From NCBI GenBank assembly GCA_963971575.1, contig OZ020617.1:42132606-42196605 (forward strand): 64,000 nt of DNA. The letters are read 5' to 3'. Position 1 is the stretch's first letter; the number at the start of each line of letters is the position of its first letter. The DNA is from Liopterus haemorrhoidalis. Its lineage: Eukaryota; Arthropoda; Insecta; Coleoptera; Dytiscidae. Under the pieces are notes generated by a model. The model worked only from the letters and a program-made list of their open reading frames with translations. It was not told where the DNA came from and made no database searches. A program made the position numbers and the translations under genes. Below, one piece after another: positions 23,223 through 35,551 of the stretch.

Positions 23223-24990
23223 TTTAATTTTATTTGAATTTCTTTTATCAAGAAATTTGGCAGCAAGATAAAATTTTAAAATATGCAATAATATTACCCG
23301 TAAGTAATTATATGTAATAATTGGGTCTACATTATCGAACCGATTCTGTAATATACCGCGTAAGGCAACACACCGGGTGACGTTTCTGTGTAGTTTGGAC
23401 GGAATCAGACACAACCAAATAAGATCGCAAATTGTTTGACCTAATACGCTCTGTGCCCGCAGAAGAATTCGCAGCACTTGTTGGGACGTTTTCTCGGAAA
23501 TTTTGACGCTCGCGAGCCTCGAAGTTTGATATGAATTTTACATAATTTATAGCAGATAGTAATGTTAGTTTCTTTAATTATTTTTCGAAATATTTCGCCA
23601 GCTTCTTCAAGAATTTTTGTGTGCTGTATATATTATAAATATAACGTTTTAACAAAAAAAAACTACAATATAAAGTTTATCCTAACCTAACAGATCTTAA
23701 CCCAGTAATTTTTTTTTGCAGTATGGAACAAAATTTCACAGCAAGCTACTTTTCGATCAAGTCCAACTTAAAAATCGCCGGTAAAGAAAATCGAAATAAA
23801 AATCGCTACAAAATTGGAATGAAATAATTTAGCGAAATAAATTCAACGGCAGTCAACTCACAAATAACAGTTGCATCATAACAAGTCGGTATTCCCCCTC
23901 TCCACTTACTAGAAGTCGAGCAACTCGCGTAATCCAAGTATTTTTTATGCAAACTTCATATATCGCCAAAGTATCTATTTTATGTGTATATTCATGACAA
24001 AGTAATTTATTTAAATACTGACAGTGTTCCAAAATTCTTTAATTTACACTAAAAATGTCGGTCTAAATATTCAAATTAAATGAGTAACCTAAAGAGAAAT
24101 GTGAGTCACGGTTATTAAAGTAATAGGGGAAGTTACCCCAGTAGTGCGCAGTTTTGTAACTAGATGGCAGCACATATCCTAACACAAGCTGATAAGTCTA
24201 CAACTCGTTTCGTAAACAAAATCCAGAATGTTGCTAGGTAATGTTGATAAACTATACAACAATTAAACATAACAATCTATCATTGAAAAACGGGACAAAT
24301 GTTCGTCCCCAATGGACTGCTGGGGATACCAGGTCTTTGAAGTTTAAAACGGTACTGTCCCGTTGAAAATGGGAAGTCTTGTCACATTACCCAATAATCA
24401 ATTTGGTTGCTGAACTTTTCTGTTACTTTCGAATTCTTTTGGAAATATCAATACAAAATTATCTTATTTTGTTATTAATGAATTCATCCATCATAATTAA
24501 TCTTATATAGATAAATAGAAAGTATATTAAGTAAGGTCTTAAATAACTCTAAAACATATCAAGAGATGTCATCCTTGTACATTATCTAATAGTTATTGAT
24601 GGACTACTGTTATTAGACTACATTGTTTAGATTAAAGAACGCATGACAAAGATATTAATAAATAGCTACTGTCAAAATTACTTGCAGTGAAAAGGAAGAC
24701 ATAAAATAGAGTTATTTTAATCTTCCTGTCCATCATATACATAGCGGTGTGAATAAAAGTATATTGTAATGTTATCTTGAGTAATAAAAATTATAAATCT
24801 TAGCAAAATGAATAAATTTATTATAATTAAGGATGTTGTGATTTTTTTATAAATAATTGCTTTGCTCATAAGTTATTTTATTGTGTTTTCAAGGAAATGA
24901 CTTAATAATAACATGCTTGCAATAAATTTATTGAATTAAAAGTTAAATTATACATTAATTATTTAAATATCATTATTTATTATTATATTT
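23223..24990. other. AT-rich sequence, no gene seen
   Basis: The ORF at 23148-23477 (minus) starts inside the Tigger element and has no domain. A patch at 24125-24385 with GGGGAAGTTACCCC and two CGGGAC motifs might be a miniature element, but the ends do not pair convincingly. Confidence 0.4.
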
Positions 24991-24994
24991 AATT

Positions 24995-25200
24995 GAGAAA
25001 ATGCAAGAATGAAGATATTCAAGCATTGTATTTAAATCCAAGTGTAACAAAGCAAATGTAACATCCATTGAAGAATTACGCCGAATCTTTGGTTCTATCC
25101 AAATTAATGTTAAATGGAAAGATTGCTAGAGAAATTTCTAATAATTCAGAGTCTTTATAAACAATGTATTACACATTACACCGAATCTTAGGCCCATTAA
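24995..25200 (+). pseudogene. Possible non-LTR retrotransposon fragment
   Basis: Reads KCKNEDIQALYLNPSVTKQ and, after breaks, RILGPLI. A similar KNEDxxxLYSK(P/L) string occurs in the clearer fragment at 34560-34880. The match is short and the frame is broken. Confidence 0.3.
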
Positions 25201-25269
25201 TTCCACTGATAAGAAGAGAAGCCGCAAAAATGAAAATATCCTAGTACGATTGTAGGTCTAAGAAAAATA

Positions 25270-25700
25270 TCTGGACTTCGAACAAAGAAATTTTTGTCAT
25301 CGAATATTCCTGTGCAACTAAAAAAAACATCTTTCTCAAAGAAGAAGGAAGAAATAAACAAATACAAACAGACTTTAGGAAGTTGCATCCAGGTTTTGTC
25401 ATCGTCCTAATTGTTGGTGTTTTGAGTGGTCTTAAGGCATCCTTTAGAAGGGAATTAGAAACAATTTCCCGCCTGCAAATCGTCGGCTAACTCTGTAGTG
25501 ACTACTACAGTTGCTTCATGAAAACCTCTGGACTTCGAGACAATTTTTTGTCATCGAATTTTTCATTTGTCAAAGAATTTAGGAAGGTGCATTCAGATTT
25601 TGTCAAGCTTGTCGTCCAAATTATCGGTGTTTTGGGTAGCCTCTTTTAGAAGGGAAATAGAAACAATTTCCCGCCTGCAAATCGTCAGCTACCTTTCTAG
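25270..25700. repeat. ~255 bp imperfect direct duplication
   Basis: Blocks CTGGACTTCGA, TTTTTGTCATCGAAT, AGGAAG(T/G)TGCAT, TTTTAGAAGGGAA and CAATTTCCCGCCTGCAAATC occur in the same order at 25271-25490 and 25526-25690. A TATATAAGCGG box follows at 25710, so these could be remnants of an LTR, but that is speculative. Confidence 0.6.
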
Positions 25701-25989
25701 TTTGCAGAATATATAAGCGGTATTGCTCGAGTCTTTCTGAATTGTGCCTACGCTGAATTTCGCACTTTTCCCGCGATTGCACATCGCCAGGGATTTGGAT
25801 GCAGGCGTGGGTATTCAGTTTCATTGGCCTCTGTGGGTGGCGATTCTCTTCGAGTCTGAAATGTGAGTACAGTAGACGCTTACTACAATCTGACAAATTC
25901 CATAATAAAGAAGGGTGTGTGTAAACGTTTAAATTTTATATATAGAGGTTTCATCAATATAAGAAATAATAAAAAGTCAGCACTACAGG

Positions 25990-26345
25990 CCTAAAATGCT
26001 CAAGGCGTATTGAACAAATGTTCTCCACAGTTGTCTCCCACTTTATTTTCCTAGTTCCTACAGAAACTTCTATTTGTTCTGGGTCTTTTCAGACCAAATT
26101 AATCCTTTGGACGTGCTCTATTTTTGTCACTCTCTTCCGATAGAAGGATCAAAAGTCCTAACCATCTTAGTCCGTGTTCTTTGTTTGCACTTCCGAAATT
26201 GGTATCCTCATGCAGTTCATCTATTTCTTCATTGGTTCTGCGCAACACTAAACCGTCTACTTTATTCCCCCCTAATGAATCACACCTTTATCTCCTAGAT
26301 TTCCAACCAGGATTTGTTAGAATTGTTCTTTGCCCATAATTAACA
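25990..26345 (-). pseudogene. Non-LTR retrotransposon C-terminal remnant
   Basis: On the minus strand broken frames give KVRRFSVAQNQ and LRWLGLL followed by EESDKNRA, resembling the RLRWLGH-type tail after the reverse transcriptase of RTE-like elements. Many stops. Overlapping plus-strand ORFs are shadows. Confidence 0.35.
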
Positions 26346-26514
26346 TCCATCTATCACTGCTGGTGTAATTATTGTAAATAATTATTGACTTGTAAATGCA
26401 CACTTTTGCCGCTCTTGACACTTTGTTAGGCTTAAGTTTTCAGAAGCATCCGATATATTTACTATCTCTTGTGATTTCCAGATATTCGTTATTATTGTAG
26501 TAATAGTAAAACAC
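26346..26514. other. No feature seen
   Basis: AT-rich spacer. Confidence 0.4.
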
Positions 26515-27665
26515 CCAAGACAAAAAATATATGTGAAGTGGAAATTTTCACACATTTCAGGGTTTTGTAGGTATGTATTTTGTAAATGATAACAAATTGT
26601 GAGTATACATTAAAAATAATGGCTTTTGATAACTTTTGAAAGAATAATCCACATACTGATAACTTCTTTATGGAAGACTAGAGATTATCAGCATACTTAA
26701 TTATGAGATGCGCTCGTATCAAGATTAGCTACACAGTTCTCCAGTCAATCAGATAAATATTGTAAACAGGGTGTTGTAAAAAAATCGATAACTTTCGATG
26801 ATCAGATTAAAAATTCCTATTGAACCGTTCACGTGAATGTGTATTACTGAGATTTTAGATTCCCCCCCCCTGATTTATAGGGTGTTGGACAAGAGTTTCT
26901 TTTAGCACATTTTTGGCAAAAATCGTGTTGGCTTACAGACGTATTAAGTGATTTCATTTGGTATCCGAAACAAAATTTTAAAAAATATTTACTTTTTCGT
27001 TGAACACATTTTTTATTTTACCCGTGATGCGTTTTTTGAACTCTCTGTAGTTTTCCTATATGTAAGCCAAAAAGTTGTACAAGCATGCCATATTACAAAT
27101 TTCTAGGTCTAGACGTTAGGTCGCCATTTCTACCGCACAGACAAACAGACAAACACATGAATGACGTCTTGTACCCTTTTCACACTAGATCTTTAAGATC
27201 GGATGTTTAAGTGAATGGATCTTTAAACGCTAATGTGAAACCGTACGGCCTCGTCTAAACACGACCGATGTTTAAGACAGAGATCTGCGTCTTAAACTTC
27301 GCCCGCATTGCCAACTTAATTCCCATTATAAAAAAATACTCCTTGAATTTGTGCTTCTCTTCTTTTATCTATGTTCAGCTGTTATCATTTTATATATCGA
27401 GGTTATGAGAAGATTATTTGCGTTATTATTTAAATAAATATAAAAAATAAACCTCCTAACCTCGATATACAAAATAATGACAGAATAAATTCAAACGATA
27501 TGAAATTATGTTGGCAATACATACTAGCTTTACATGCAGATTTCTTCTTCAAATTAAACAACAAGTGTGAAAGCAAATCGATATTAAACATCGATGAAGT
27601 TTAAGTTCAATCGTCTTAAAGATCTAGTGTGAAAAGGGTATTGGTCATCTCTTCAAATTCCTAAA
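26515..27665 (+). repeat. R1 dispersed repeat, full-length copy split by a TIR element
   Basis: Begins with ACACATTTCAGGGTTTTG and TAGGTATG, contains the shared blocks TTTTTGGCAAAAATCGTG, TTTCATTTGGTATCC and AAAAGTTGTACAAGCATGCC, and a CAGACAAACAGACAAAC run. It is then interrupted by the element at 27174-27638 and resumes with TTGGTCATCTCTTCAAATTC, equivalent to the TTGGTCATACCTACAAAACC end of other copies. Its first and last ~20 bp are inverted relative to each other. Confidence 0.7.
27174..27638. mobile_element. TA-flanked TIR element with nested palindrome
   Basis: Perfect TIRs beginning CCCTTTTCACACTAGATCTT and extending through TAAGA (25 bp), TA on both sides. A second inverted pair, TATATCGAGGTTA and TAACCTCGATATA, lies in the middle (27392-27466). 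465 bp, no ORF. TA target points to the Tc1/mariner group, but the termini are not ones I recognise. Confidence 0.8.
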
Positions 27666-28957
27666 AATTGTCCACTCTTTTCAAAATCGTACAATTTTCC
27701 ACTACCTATTTTAATCCTGAGAATTTCATCAGTTTCTCTTTGACTTTATCAGTATAATAAAAAACTGAAACTGTTTGATCCAACGTCAAAAATAACTATC
27801 CAGTTTCAAATTATTAGATGTTATATTATAAATAAGTTGTTTCCTAATGATGACTACGAATAAACATTATCATTAAATCATAGTTTACTGTTTAGATAAC
27901 TAGCATTATTCAGCAAGTTTTAAAAGGAACGTGCTTTGAGATCAAGACCACCAGACACTGGAATCTTATCTTGAGAAATCTGTTTGCGAACGTAACATTG
28001 CTGATGTGTTTTTGAAAGCTGATTGAAAACATTGATCTAAAGTTTGGAACACTGTTTGAAAAGTTTCATGGTTTAACTGTCAAGAATAGACAGCCTTGAC
28101 AAGATGACTCTATCGGTGTTTATATCTGAATATTACTTTTGCATCACGAAGAATAAAAGATATTTTAATAGCATTTTTTTATTCAATATTGTGTGGGTAT
28201 TTTTGAAGAATTTCATTAATTAATTTTTGTTTTAACAATCAATATTCAGAACCAATATCTTTAGAAATCACTCTTCTTAATTTTACTATTTCTAACCACA
28301 TGATTAAGGATATATGAAGTTTGATAAAGTAGTAGAGATAAAGTTAGTGGAGAAGCGGAATAGCGACTTGAAATAATGAAGTAATGCAGATTATAGATTG
28401 ATCAAGAGATAACGGGTAGGCCTCTAGTTTATAAAACTTAAACAAAGTTATGTTCAAGAATCATTTCTCACCAATCGACAATTGAAGATGTAGGAGTAAC
28501 ATACGGGTCTTGTCAAGAAATTTTAACCTTTGTTGACAATATGTCAAGGCACTAGCTCCCATTTTCCTACAGTTTTTTGTAAGAAACAAAGTCACTCTCT
28601 GTTCCATCCACCATACTTATCTGACTTGGTCTCGTGCAACTTTTTCCCCCAATACTGAAGAGTTTATAAAAAGACGCCGTTGACAAACGAATGAAGGATT
28701 GAAAAACAAAAGAAGAAAAAAAAACGGAACTATCCCCAAAAACTGCCTACTAAATGAGTTTCCAGAAGTAGAAAAGACGCTGGTGAGGTGTAGCAGCAAA
28801 AGCAAATCTCGAAAAACCGAGTCGCACGCACGTATTTTTTAAATGGGAATATGCCATTTGCGAGTGAGCCGTCACAGATTATTTTGATTTTTTCCTTTTT
28901 TTTTGTCGTCAGTTCCATCTGTATTTCTCTTTTTTTGTCATTTACGATTTGCCTTAA
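27666..28957. other. Non-coding stretch, no gene seen
   Basis: The ORFs at 28617-28918 (minus) overlap each other and lack domains. Confidence 0.4.
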
Positions 28958-29960
28958 TTGTAGGGTTTTATCGGTATGATCACAAAACCCTTATAACGTT
29001 ACCCATGTGTCTGACTAGCTGTCTTTTCGGTAGAAATTGTGGCCAAACGATTAGACCTAGAAAGTTGCAATTTTGAGTGCTTATATTCAATTCTTTAACT
29101 CACACATAGGTAAACTGTGCTCAAAAAACATCGCGGGAAAAAACAAATAAATATAAAAAAATTTAAATGGGGTATCAAACTTCTTAAAGCGTAATTAATA
29201 AATAATTACCTCATAATGCGTGGATAAACCAACAAATTTTTAGAAAATCGAAGTTTTTCACTAAAAAAATGATTCAACTTTTCTCTCCCACTCTATTTCG
29301 CACAAGGATAGATCTAAAAATCTGAAAAAAATTCAATAATGTACATGATGGAAACCGGAATTTTTTGTGTAAAAATAATTATTAGTTTTACGCTTATTGT
29401 GTGGTATCAGAAGAAAGCTCTAACGAAGCACGTTAAAGAACAAACAGCAATTTCTTATTATTTCTTTATTTTAACTCGATTTTTGGCCAAATATACGCGA
29501 TATAAACCCAGGGGTTAGCCTAAAATACTGAAAAAATTCTGAGCAATGCATATTAATGTGAGCTGAAAAAGTACCACAGGAATTTTTGTTCTGATAATTA
29601 CTCCGAAAGTTATCGAATTTTACATAGCTACAGCTGGCATCAAGATGCGAGCGTATCGCTAATCAGACCAATTCTGTTACTCTGTTACTATGATAAATGT
29701 AAATAAATTCGTCACTATGAGTAAGGTCAGTTACTATCATGAATGAAAGGCATTATACTTTTTATAATATTTTATGTTGTAGTAACGTTATTACACAGTA
29801 ACTTTTTACAGAATTGATCTGAATATGGTTGTAAGTCTCTAGATGGAGGCATGTGGATTATTTTTTCAAAATGTTTTTTGTAAGGTACCCACATTTTTTT
29901 AAATACTTACAAAACTCTGAAAGACTCACGCTTTACTTATTTTTTTCCATACCCGTCAGA
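28958..29960 (-). repeat. R1 dispersed repeat, ~1 kb copy
   Basis: Reverse orientation. The low-coordinate end reads AGGGTTTTATCGGTATGATC, the equivalent of the R1 end, and the high-coordinate end reads ATACTTACAAAACTCTGAAA, the complement of the R1 start. Internal blocks in order: the R1 CAGA-run position (no run here), GTAGAAATTGTGGCCAAACG, GGGGTATCAAACTTC, GGAAACCGGAATTTTT. Confidence 0.7.
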
Positions 29961-31328
29961 CTTTTTTTAGCTGGCAAATTATAACAAATTGCCAGTAAAT
30001 AATGCCCATAATTAGAGGGTTGTGGAAAAGGGCAGTAATCGAATGCGATAATTTTTAAATGTAAAATAATTTGTTATTGATTAAGCGCTATTCCGCTAAT
30101 TTTTTAATCAAATATGGTTCTTTGTTTAATACAATGGGATAAACACCCTTTTGATTATAACACCCATATTATATTCAATGAAAGCAATATTCAATAATTC
30201 TTGTTCATATTTTTAAAATACTTCTCATTTACCGTTATATAGATATTAAATTTATTTTATAATAAATAACAAAATAATTACATACTTTTGATATTATCCG
30301 ATACTTAATGTGTGGTGTATTCAACACTGGCGATTCGTAATCGTTTATCTGCATATTTGGTGTGAATAGGGTGTGCCAAAATTATTGGTATGATTGTTTC
30401 ATTAATGAGAACAATGGAATTTAGCCCACCTCGACGATGAAATACCTACTTGCTATATAATTAAGTATTTATTTATTTTTATATTCAATAATTTTCAACG
30501 AATAAATCTTGAGGTAATGGTTCTATTATAAAGACAATATGATTTCACAATTTATTTATGATATCAAGAAAAAATTTGCTCTTCTTGAAAACAGTCAGGT
30601 TGACTTTTGGATCAAACTAAGCATCCATTTTGCTCTGATAAGTGTTAGGTATAATTGAGGAGAAACCTGTTGTTGATCAATCGACAGCGAACCGATAAAA
30701 AAATATATATCAATTTCTCACAATTCTATGTAAGTTATCAATAAGGTATTTGGATTACCCGTACCAACGTACGTCCGTGGTTTCTATCTTCGTTTGTTGT
30801 ATTTGAATATTTTCAGATAAAGATATGTGTTTTTGTTAAACGTATGTGGCGGCGCTCCTAAGGTAGCAGTGGATAAAGCGACTGAAAAAGAATATTCCTT
30901 TCTCAATATCCGAATGGAACCTCTTAATTTTGGTAACCTTTTCGGTTGAACCTAATGCTCTTTTTAACCGTCACCGGTTAACTAACAAGACTCGAAACCT
31001 CTTCTAGTCAATTTCTTTATCTTCTCATGATCAGATCAATTTTAAATTATAGAAAGTAAATTGTAAAATTATATTTACACTAAAACAAATCAGCAAAAGA
31101 GTCACTATAAAAATCACTATACCTTTTCCAACTGTAATTCAGAAAACGTCAATGGTAATTCAGAATTAAAAAAGAAATTTATGAACTGTCACTATTACAT
31201 GTCAACTTATTACTTTCTGAATTATAATTATTTATAACTATCATTCGAAAATAGCACACGCAACCAGTTGATGCGTTAAGAATGGAGGAGTTATGTTATT
31301 ATTTTTGGGCTGTGTAATCACAGATATA
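29961..31328. other. AT-rich sequence, no gene seen
   Basis: No supported feature. Confidence 0.4.
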
Positions 31329-31997
31329 CAGTGATGGCCATAAATATGGAAACTTTTGTTATATTCATATAAATTCAACTTGAGTTATGCTTATGTATTT
31401 CATGTATTAATTTAGGAAATGGTTCTTTAATATACATTTATTGTACAACTGATAATTTGTTTGAAATGAAAGATACAATTCAACGTAAATGATATTTATT
31501 TGGTCAAAAAGTATGAACTCTTATACGTTTTTATGTAAAAACTAATGTTTTACCAAATTTGACGAATGCTTCGGGTCATTGTTTTCTTAAAATAACCATC
31601 TCGGAGGCATTTCTGCTTCTGGATATGGAATCATCAGACTTTCTAGAATATGTTTACACTTAAATCGATCCATTATCCTATCGATTTTTATTATTGGACA
31701 AGTTTCAGATAAAGAAAAACATCCCCAAACCATGATGTTGCCGCCGCAATGTTTGACAGTAATCTGGTACATATTGTCCTATCTACTACTTTCATCACTC
31801 GCGAACAATTTGTGGTTTCATCACTCAAAAGGGCCGTTTTCCATTTGTTAATGATCACTCTAAATGATCTTTAGTAAAATCCAACTGATCCCTTCTGTTT
31901 TTCTTAGAAATAAGTGGCTTTTTTACCGCTACTCTACCAAATAGTCCCATATTATTTAGTCTCCTTCTTCAAGATTTCTTCAGAAATGTGTCTTGAT

Positions 31998-32799
31998 TAG
32001 AGATGGGTCGTTCATGAACGAACCGGCTCACTGAGCCGACTCAGTACACTGACCGAAGTGACACGGTTCACCAAATTGAAATGAGCCGGCTCACGGCTCA
32101 CTGTATAGTTTCAAGTTTCAAGGATACGATTGGTCGGGCGATTGTGAGCATTGACCGGAGTGATCCGGATCTGGATCGATGTCATGTTGAACTTCGCGAG
32201 AACTCGGCTTGTAATGTATTATCATAAAGTGTATTATTTATTGTCATCAATTTGTAGGGCAGTTTATTTGAAACTAATAGGCTTAGTCTGTATTTTCTTA
32301 CAACCATACTATATAAAAATATTAAAAATATTGCCCAAATCCCAGATGTCCGATTTATAAGGGCAATAAACATCGCCATAAACATCTGGTTTAAAATACA
32401 GAAGCTACATAAAGTGAATTGTTTGTTTCAAAAATGTTCGATAAGAACCGGGGCTAAGCGACGTTCTACCTACGAGCGAACGACCGACAACTGACCGGGT
32501 CTAAGGAAGAGCCGGCTCGAAGCGACGTCTACCTACGAGCGAACGACCGACAACTGACCGGGTCTAAGAATGAGCCGGCTCGAAGCGACGTCTACCTACG
32601 AGCGAACGACCGACAACTGACCAGGTCTAAGCAAGAGTCGGCTCTAAGCGACGTTCTACCAACGAACTAACGACCGACCTGTGTCTCGAAAACATGTTTA
32701 CTTAACCGGATCACTGAGCCGAATCAATAAATCGGCTCAACAAACTGAACGACCTCCACTGATCCGGTTCCGCAAACTGAGCCGAAATTGCCATCTCTA
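31998..32799. mobile_element. hAT miniature element, copy A (TAGAGATGG family)
   Basis: TIRs TAGAGATGG at both ends. Perfect 8 bp target duplication GTCTTGAT (31990-31997, 32800-32807) inside the Tc1 transposase. Sub-terminal regions are dense in GAGCCG/CGGCTC palindromes. A 63 bp tandem repeat lies in the right half. The 69-codon ORF (32151-32360) recurs in copy B only because the elements are copies. Confidence 0.95.
32440..32690. repeat. 63 bp tandem repeat, about four units
   Basis: Unit core GAAGAGCCGGCTCGAAGCGA, CGTCTACCTACGAGCGAACG, ACCGACAACTGACCGGGTCT. The middle units are nearly identical and the last is degenerate. Copy B of the same element has more units. Confidence 0.9.
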
Positions 32800-33346
32800 G
32801 TCTTGATGTCTTTTTCCGATCACATGTCAAAATTATTTTAATAATTTTATCTATTCTTGACGTGTTTTTTTTTTATGTCGGCCTCTGTTTAATTTAACGT
32901 CCACGGTGCATCTATCATTAAATTTCTTTACATTTTTTGAAATCATACCTTTTGGTATCTCTAAAAGTTTAAAAATATCACACTGTTTACTGCCACTGTG
33001 GTATAATTGAATAATTTTTGTTTTTACATTGCAAGAATAATATTTTTCTGAGGCTTGGTACTGTAAAACACGTCAATGCAATAATTAAAAAGTTTTCTAT
33101 TAAAATCTTCAATTCAGCAAGCTGGTTATTGTATAGTAGTAGACCTTGTTTGATACGGTTTCCATACTTTTTGGCCAGGCGCATTTTTAAATTTCAGTGT
33201 AAAATATTGAATATATAAAAATAATTTATTCTAATTGTTGCAAAATATTTCTCTTTTCCCTTGAATTGTATACAAATTACAAGAAAAAATATATCTATAA
33301 TAATTTAATGGGAAAAATAAAAAGTTTCCATACTTATTGCCACTAC

Positions 33347-34455
33347 TAGATATTTGCGCGAAAAATAAAAAATGATTCCCATAAAAATAGACTACAAATG
33401 AGACCAAAAGGCAATAGAATTAATAGGGCTCTAGAAAGAAGAGAGAAATTTTAATTAAACAAAAAGAATTTAGGCCTATATTTTTAAGTGTTCTCCGTAA
33501 CCATATATAGATATAAAAGTGTAAAATTCTAATAAATTAATTAGATTTATGGTCCCATATCTTTTACACCGAATAATAATCTGATTAGACCACAAATTCC
33601 AAAGTATCAAGTGTCATAAAATTTAGTTCGGTCCTGTGAATTTATAGAAAAAATCAGTGAGATTTGAAACATTAAAGAATGCCGCCTAGTATGGTCAAAG
33701 AAGAATGACCTTGTACCGGTTTTGTAAAAAGTTACCTGGGACTGTACAACGAAAAGAAAAATGGTTTACATCTTGTACTACAACTTATATAATACAACAG
33801 TTACTGGCCAAAACTATATTATAATGATATTCTCTTTAACTTAGGTAAAAATGTCGGTAAAACCTTTGAAATAACAGGTTGTAGTTGGTATTCTTTGTAT
33901 GCAATTACATCATTTAGTACTACATATTATGTACAGTTACCGTACCCAAAACTATATGCTAATAACATATTCAAGATAATTTTTAAATTAGAATTTTTAA
34001 GACATTTATACAGTCATTTTACTTAATGGAGAAGAAAATTTGTTCCATGTTTACATTATTTATCATCAAATTAATTTTTAGTTTCTTGTAGGCGTAAAAA
34101 TCTTCTATGGGTATCTTAAAGCGTCACATTTCATAACCAAATTTAATTATAGTGAACCCGATAAATGACGAGGATAAAAGAGGATATGATGGTAAGAATC
34201 CAGAAACACCTAGAAATTGAAACAGAGCTCGAAATCCACAATCGACACATTAACTGACGAAAGTTGGTAAAAGTCGAAAGCAAATATTGGTATAAGATAT
34301 ACCTGAAAAGACAACCAATTAACAAATAAATGGTAATGTCTTTGAGAGAGTTTATATTTTCAAAACATAGGGTCCATGAGGGCGCCGCAGGGCCCGCAGT
34401 TTTTTGGGGCGAGAAATTTTGGGGCCTAAATAATAAAAATGTACATAGATTTGTG
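33347..34455. other. AT-rich sequence, no gene seen
   Basis: A GC-rich patch at 34375-34430 (GGCGCCGCAGGGCCCGCAG) looks like a stray hAT sub-terminal fragment. Confidence 0.4.
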
Positions 34456-34559
34456 CGTTGTACATAATCGCAGGGGGAGTGCTAAATTTGAAGCCACTGC
34501 ACAAATTAAGTAAATCTAATACAACAATAATCATAAACAGAATTCAAGTAGATAATTTT

Positions 34560-34880
34560 TCTTTCTTTATATTGGGTCTTCTACTCAAAATTAAAAAACT
34601 CTTGTGTAGAAATAGAAATATCATGCTCCAGCGAACTATAGTACGCCTCCTACTTATGTATGGTTATGAAACTTGTTACCTAAACAAAGCTACGTCGAGA
34701 CCTTAGCTATTGAAAATAAAATATTGAGCTGAATCCTTGATCCCTTTCAAATTAATTGTAAAATGAAAATGTGCAAGAACGAAGATAATCTAGAACTGTA
34801 CTCGAAGCTGAATATCACGCAAAAATGAGGGGTAGACGATTACAGTGAATATAACGGTTGTGGTAAAATAATAACTGCTA
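34560..34880 (+). pseudogene. Non-LTR reverse transcriptase C-terminal fragment
   Basis: Reads LLCRNRNIMLQRTIVRLLLM, YGYETCYLNKATSRP, then (new frame) LAIENKILS, ILDPFQIN and KNEDNLELYSKLNI. The order 'TKIMLYKTxVRPVLxYGxETW ... E.KILR.IF.P ... ELYxKLNI' is the region after the polymerase domain of RTE/Jockey-like elements. No upstream reverse transcriptase core remains. Confidence 0.6.
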
Positions 34881-34904
34881 ACATCTTACGACTTACCAAT
34901 CGAA

Positions 34905-35360
34905 TTTAATGTTTCGATTAGTGAAATGCTTCATCTTCAAAATAGGGTTGTATGGTGCAGAGGCCAGAACATTAAGTTAGTTAAATTTTTCGGCGCACAG
35001 CAACGATGGCTATTCGCGGTTAGCACAGCCCAGCCAGAACTTTGGCTAAAGAGTTAAGTAGAAAAATAGATGGCTTCGAAATGTGGATTTCCAGAAGAAT
35101 ATTGTGCACTTCGTGGACCAGCAGGACGAAAAACAACGAGCTCACCAAAATGGAAACAAAGCTACAACTAATGTTTCAAATAAAAAAGAGAAAGTAGGAA
35201 TATTTGAACCATGAAAGGAAAAATAAATGGCAAGAGGTCAACAGGAAGGCGCGGTATATGCTGGTTGCGGAACTTGAGAGAGTGGTTCGAAATGTCAAGT
35301 ATAGACTTATACTGAACAGTAGCATCCAAGATTAAGACAATGGATGTTAGTAAAAACTAG
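34905..35360 (+). pseudogene. Second non-LTR fragment ending at its natural stop
   Basis: Broken frames give LVKCFIFKIGLYGAEARTL, a ~70 bp interruption, then LSRKIDGFEMWISRRILCTS, WTSRTKNNELTKMETK, EYLNHERKNKW and, in a clean run, GKINGKRSTGRRGICWLRNL, REWFEMSSIDLY, stop, TVASKIKTMDVSKN, stop at about 35360. These are the successive C-terminal motifs of an RTE-like polyprotein. At 35485-35520 a further GRPRKR motif suggests another scrap. Confidence 0.65.
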
Positions 35361-35551
35361 AATCTTTACTACCTCACCAAATTAATCTGTTAATACGAGC
35401 AGTATTAATCAAATGGTAAACTGGAAAACATGAAGTCAAAACAGTTAAAACATTTTTGAACAATTTGGACACCTCTCGACCAATGGGAAGACCACGCAAA
35501 AGATGAAAGATTCAGCCAACCAGAAATTTAAAGAGTATTGGTATACGGGAT

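Larger units (their letters stand above)
31560..32960 (-). pseudogene. Tc1-like transposase, broken and interrupted
   Basis: In minus-strand order: a degraded helix-turn-helix/AT-hook-like part (RGRHKKKTRQE near 32890), then the hAT insertion, then NNMGLFGRVAVKKPLISKKN (about 31930), SDET with the first catalytic aspartate, VKHCGGNIMVWGCFS (31700-31750), RIMDRFKCKHILESLMIPYP and WLF followed by a stop and NNDPKHSS, the second catalytic region. The part with the third catalytic residue is gone. Several stops and frameshifts. Order and motifs are those of Tc1-type DD34E transposases. Confidence 0.85.
31329..33346 (-). mobile_element. Tc1-like transposon interrupted by a hAT miniature element
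   Basis: Ends CAGTGATGGCCATAAATATG and GTAGTGGCAATAAGTATGG (complement), TA on both sides. Removing the 802 bp insertion and its duplication leaves ~1.2 kb, somewhat short of an intact Tc1. A decayed transposase runs on the minus strand. Confidence 0.85.

Noticed and set aside
23148..23477. 109-codon minus-strand frame
   Set aside because: Starts inside the Tigger right end and shows no domain or exon signals.
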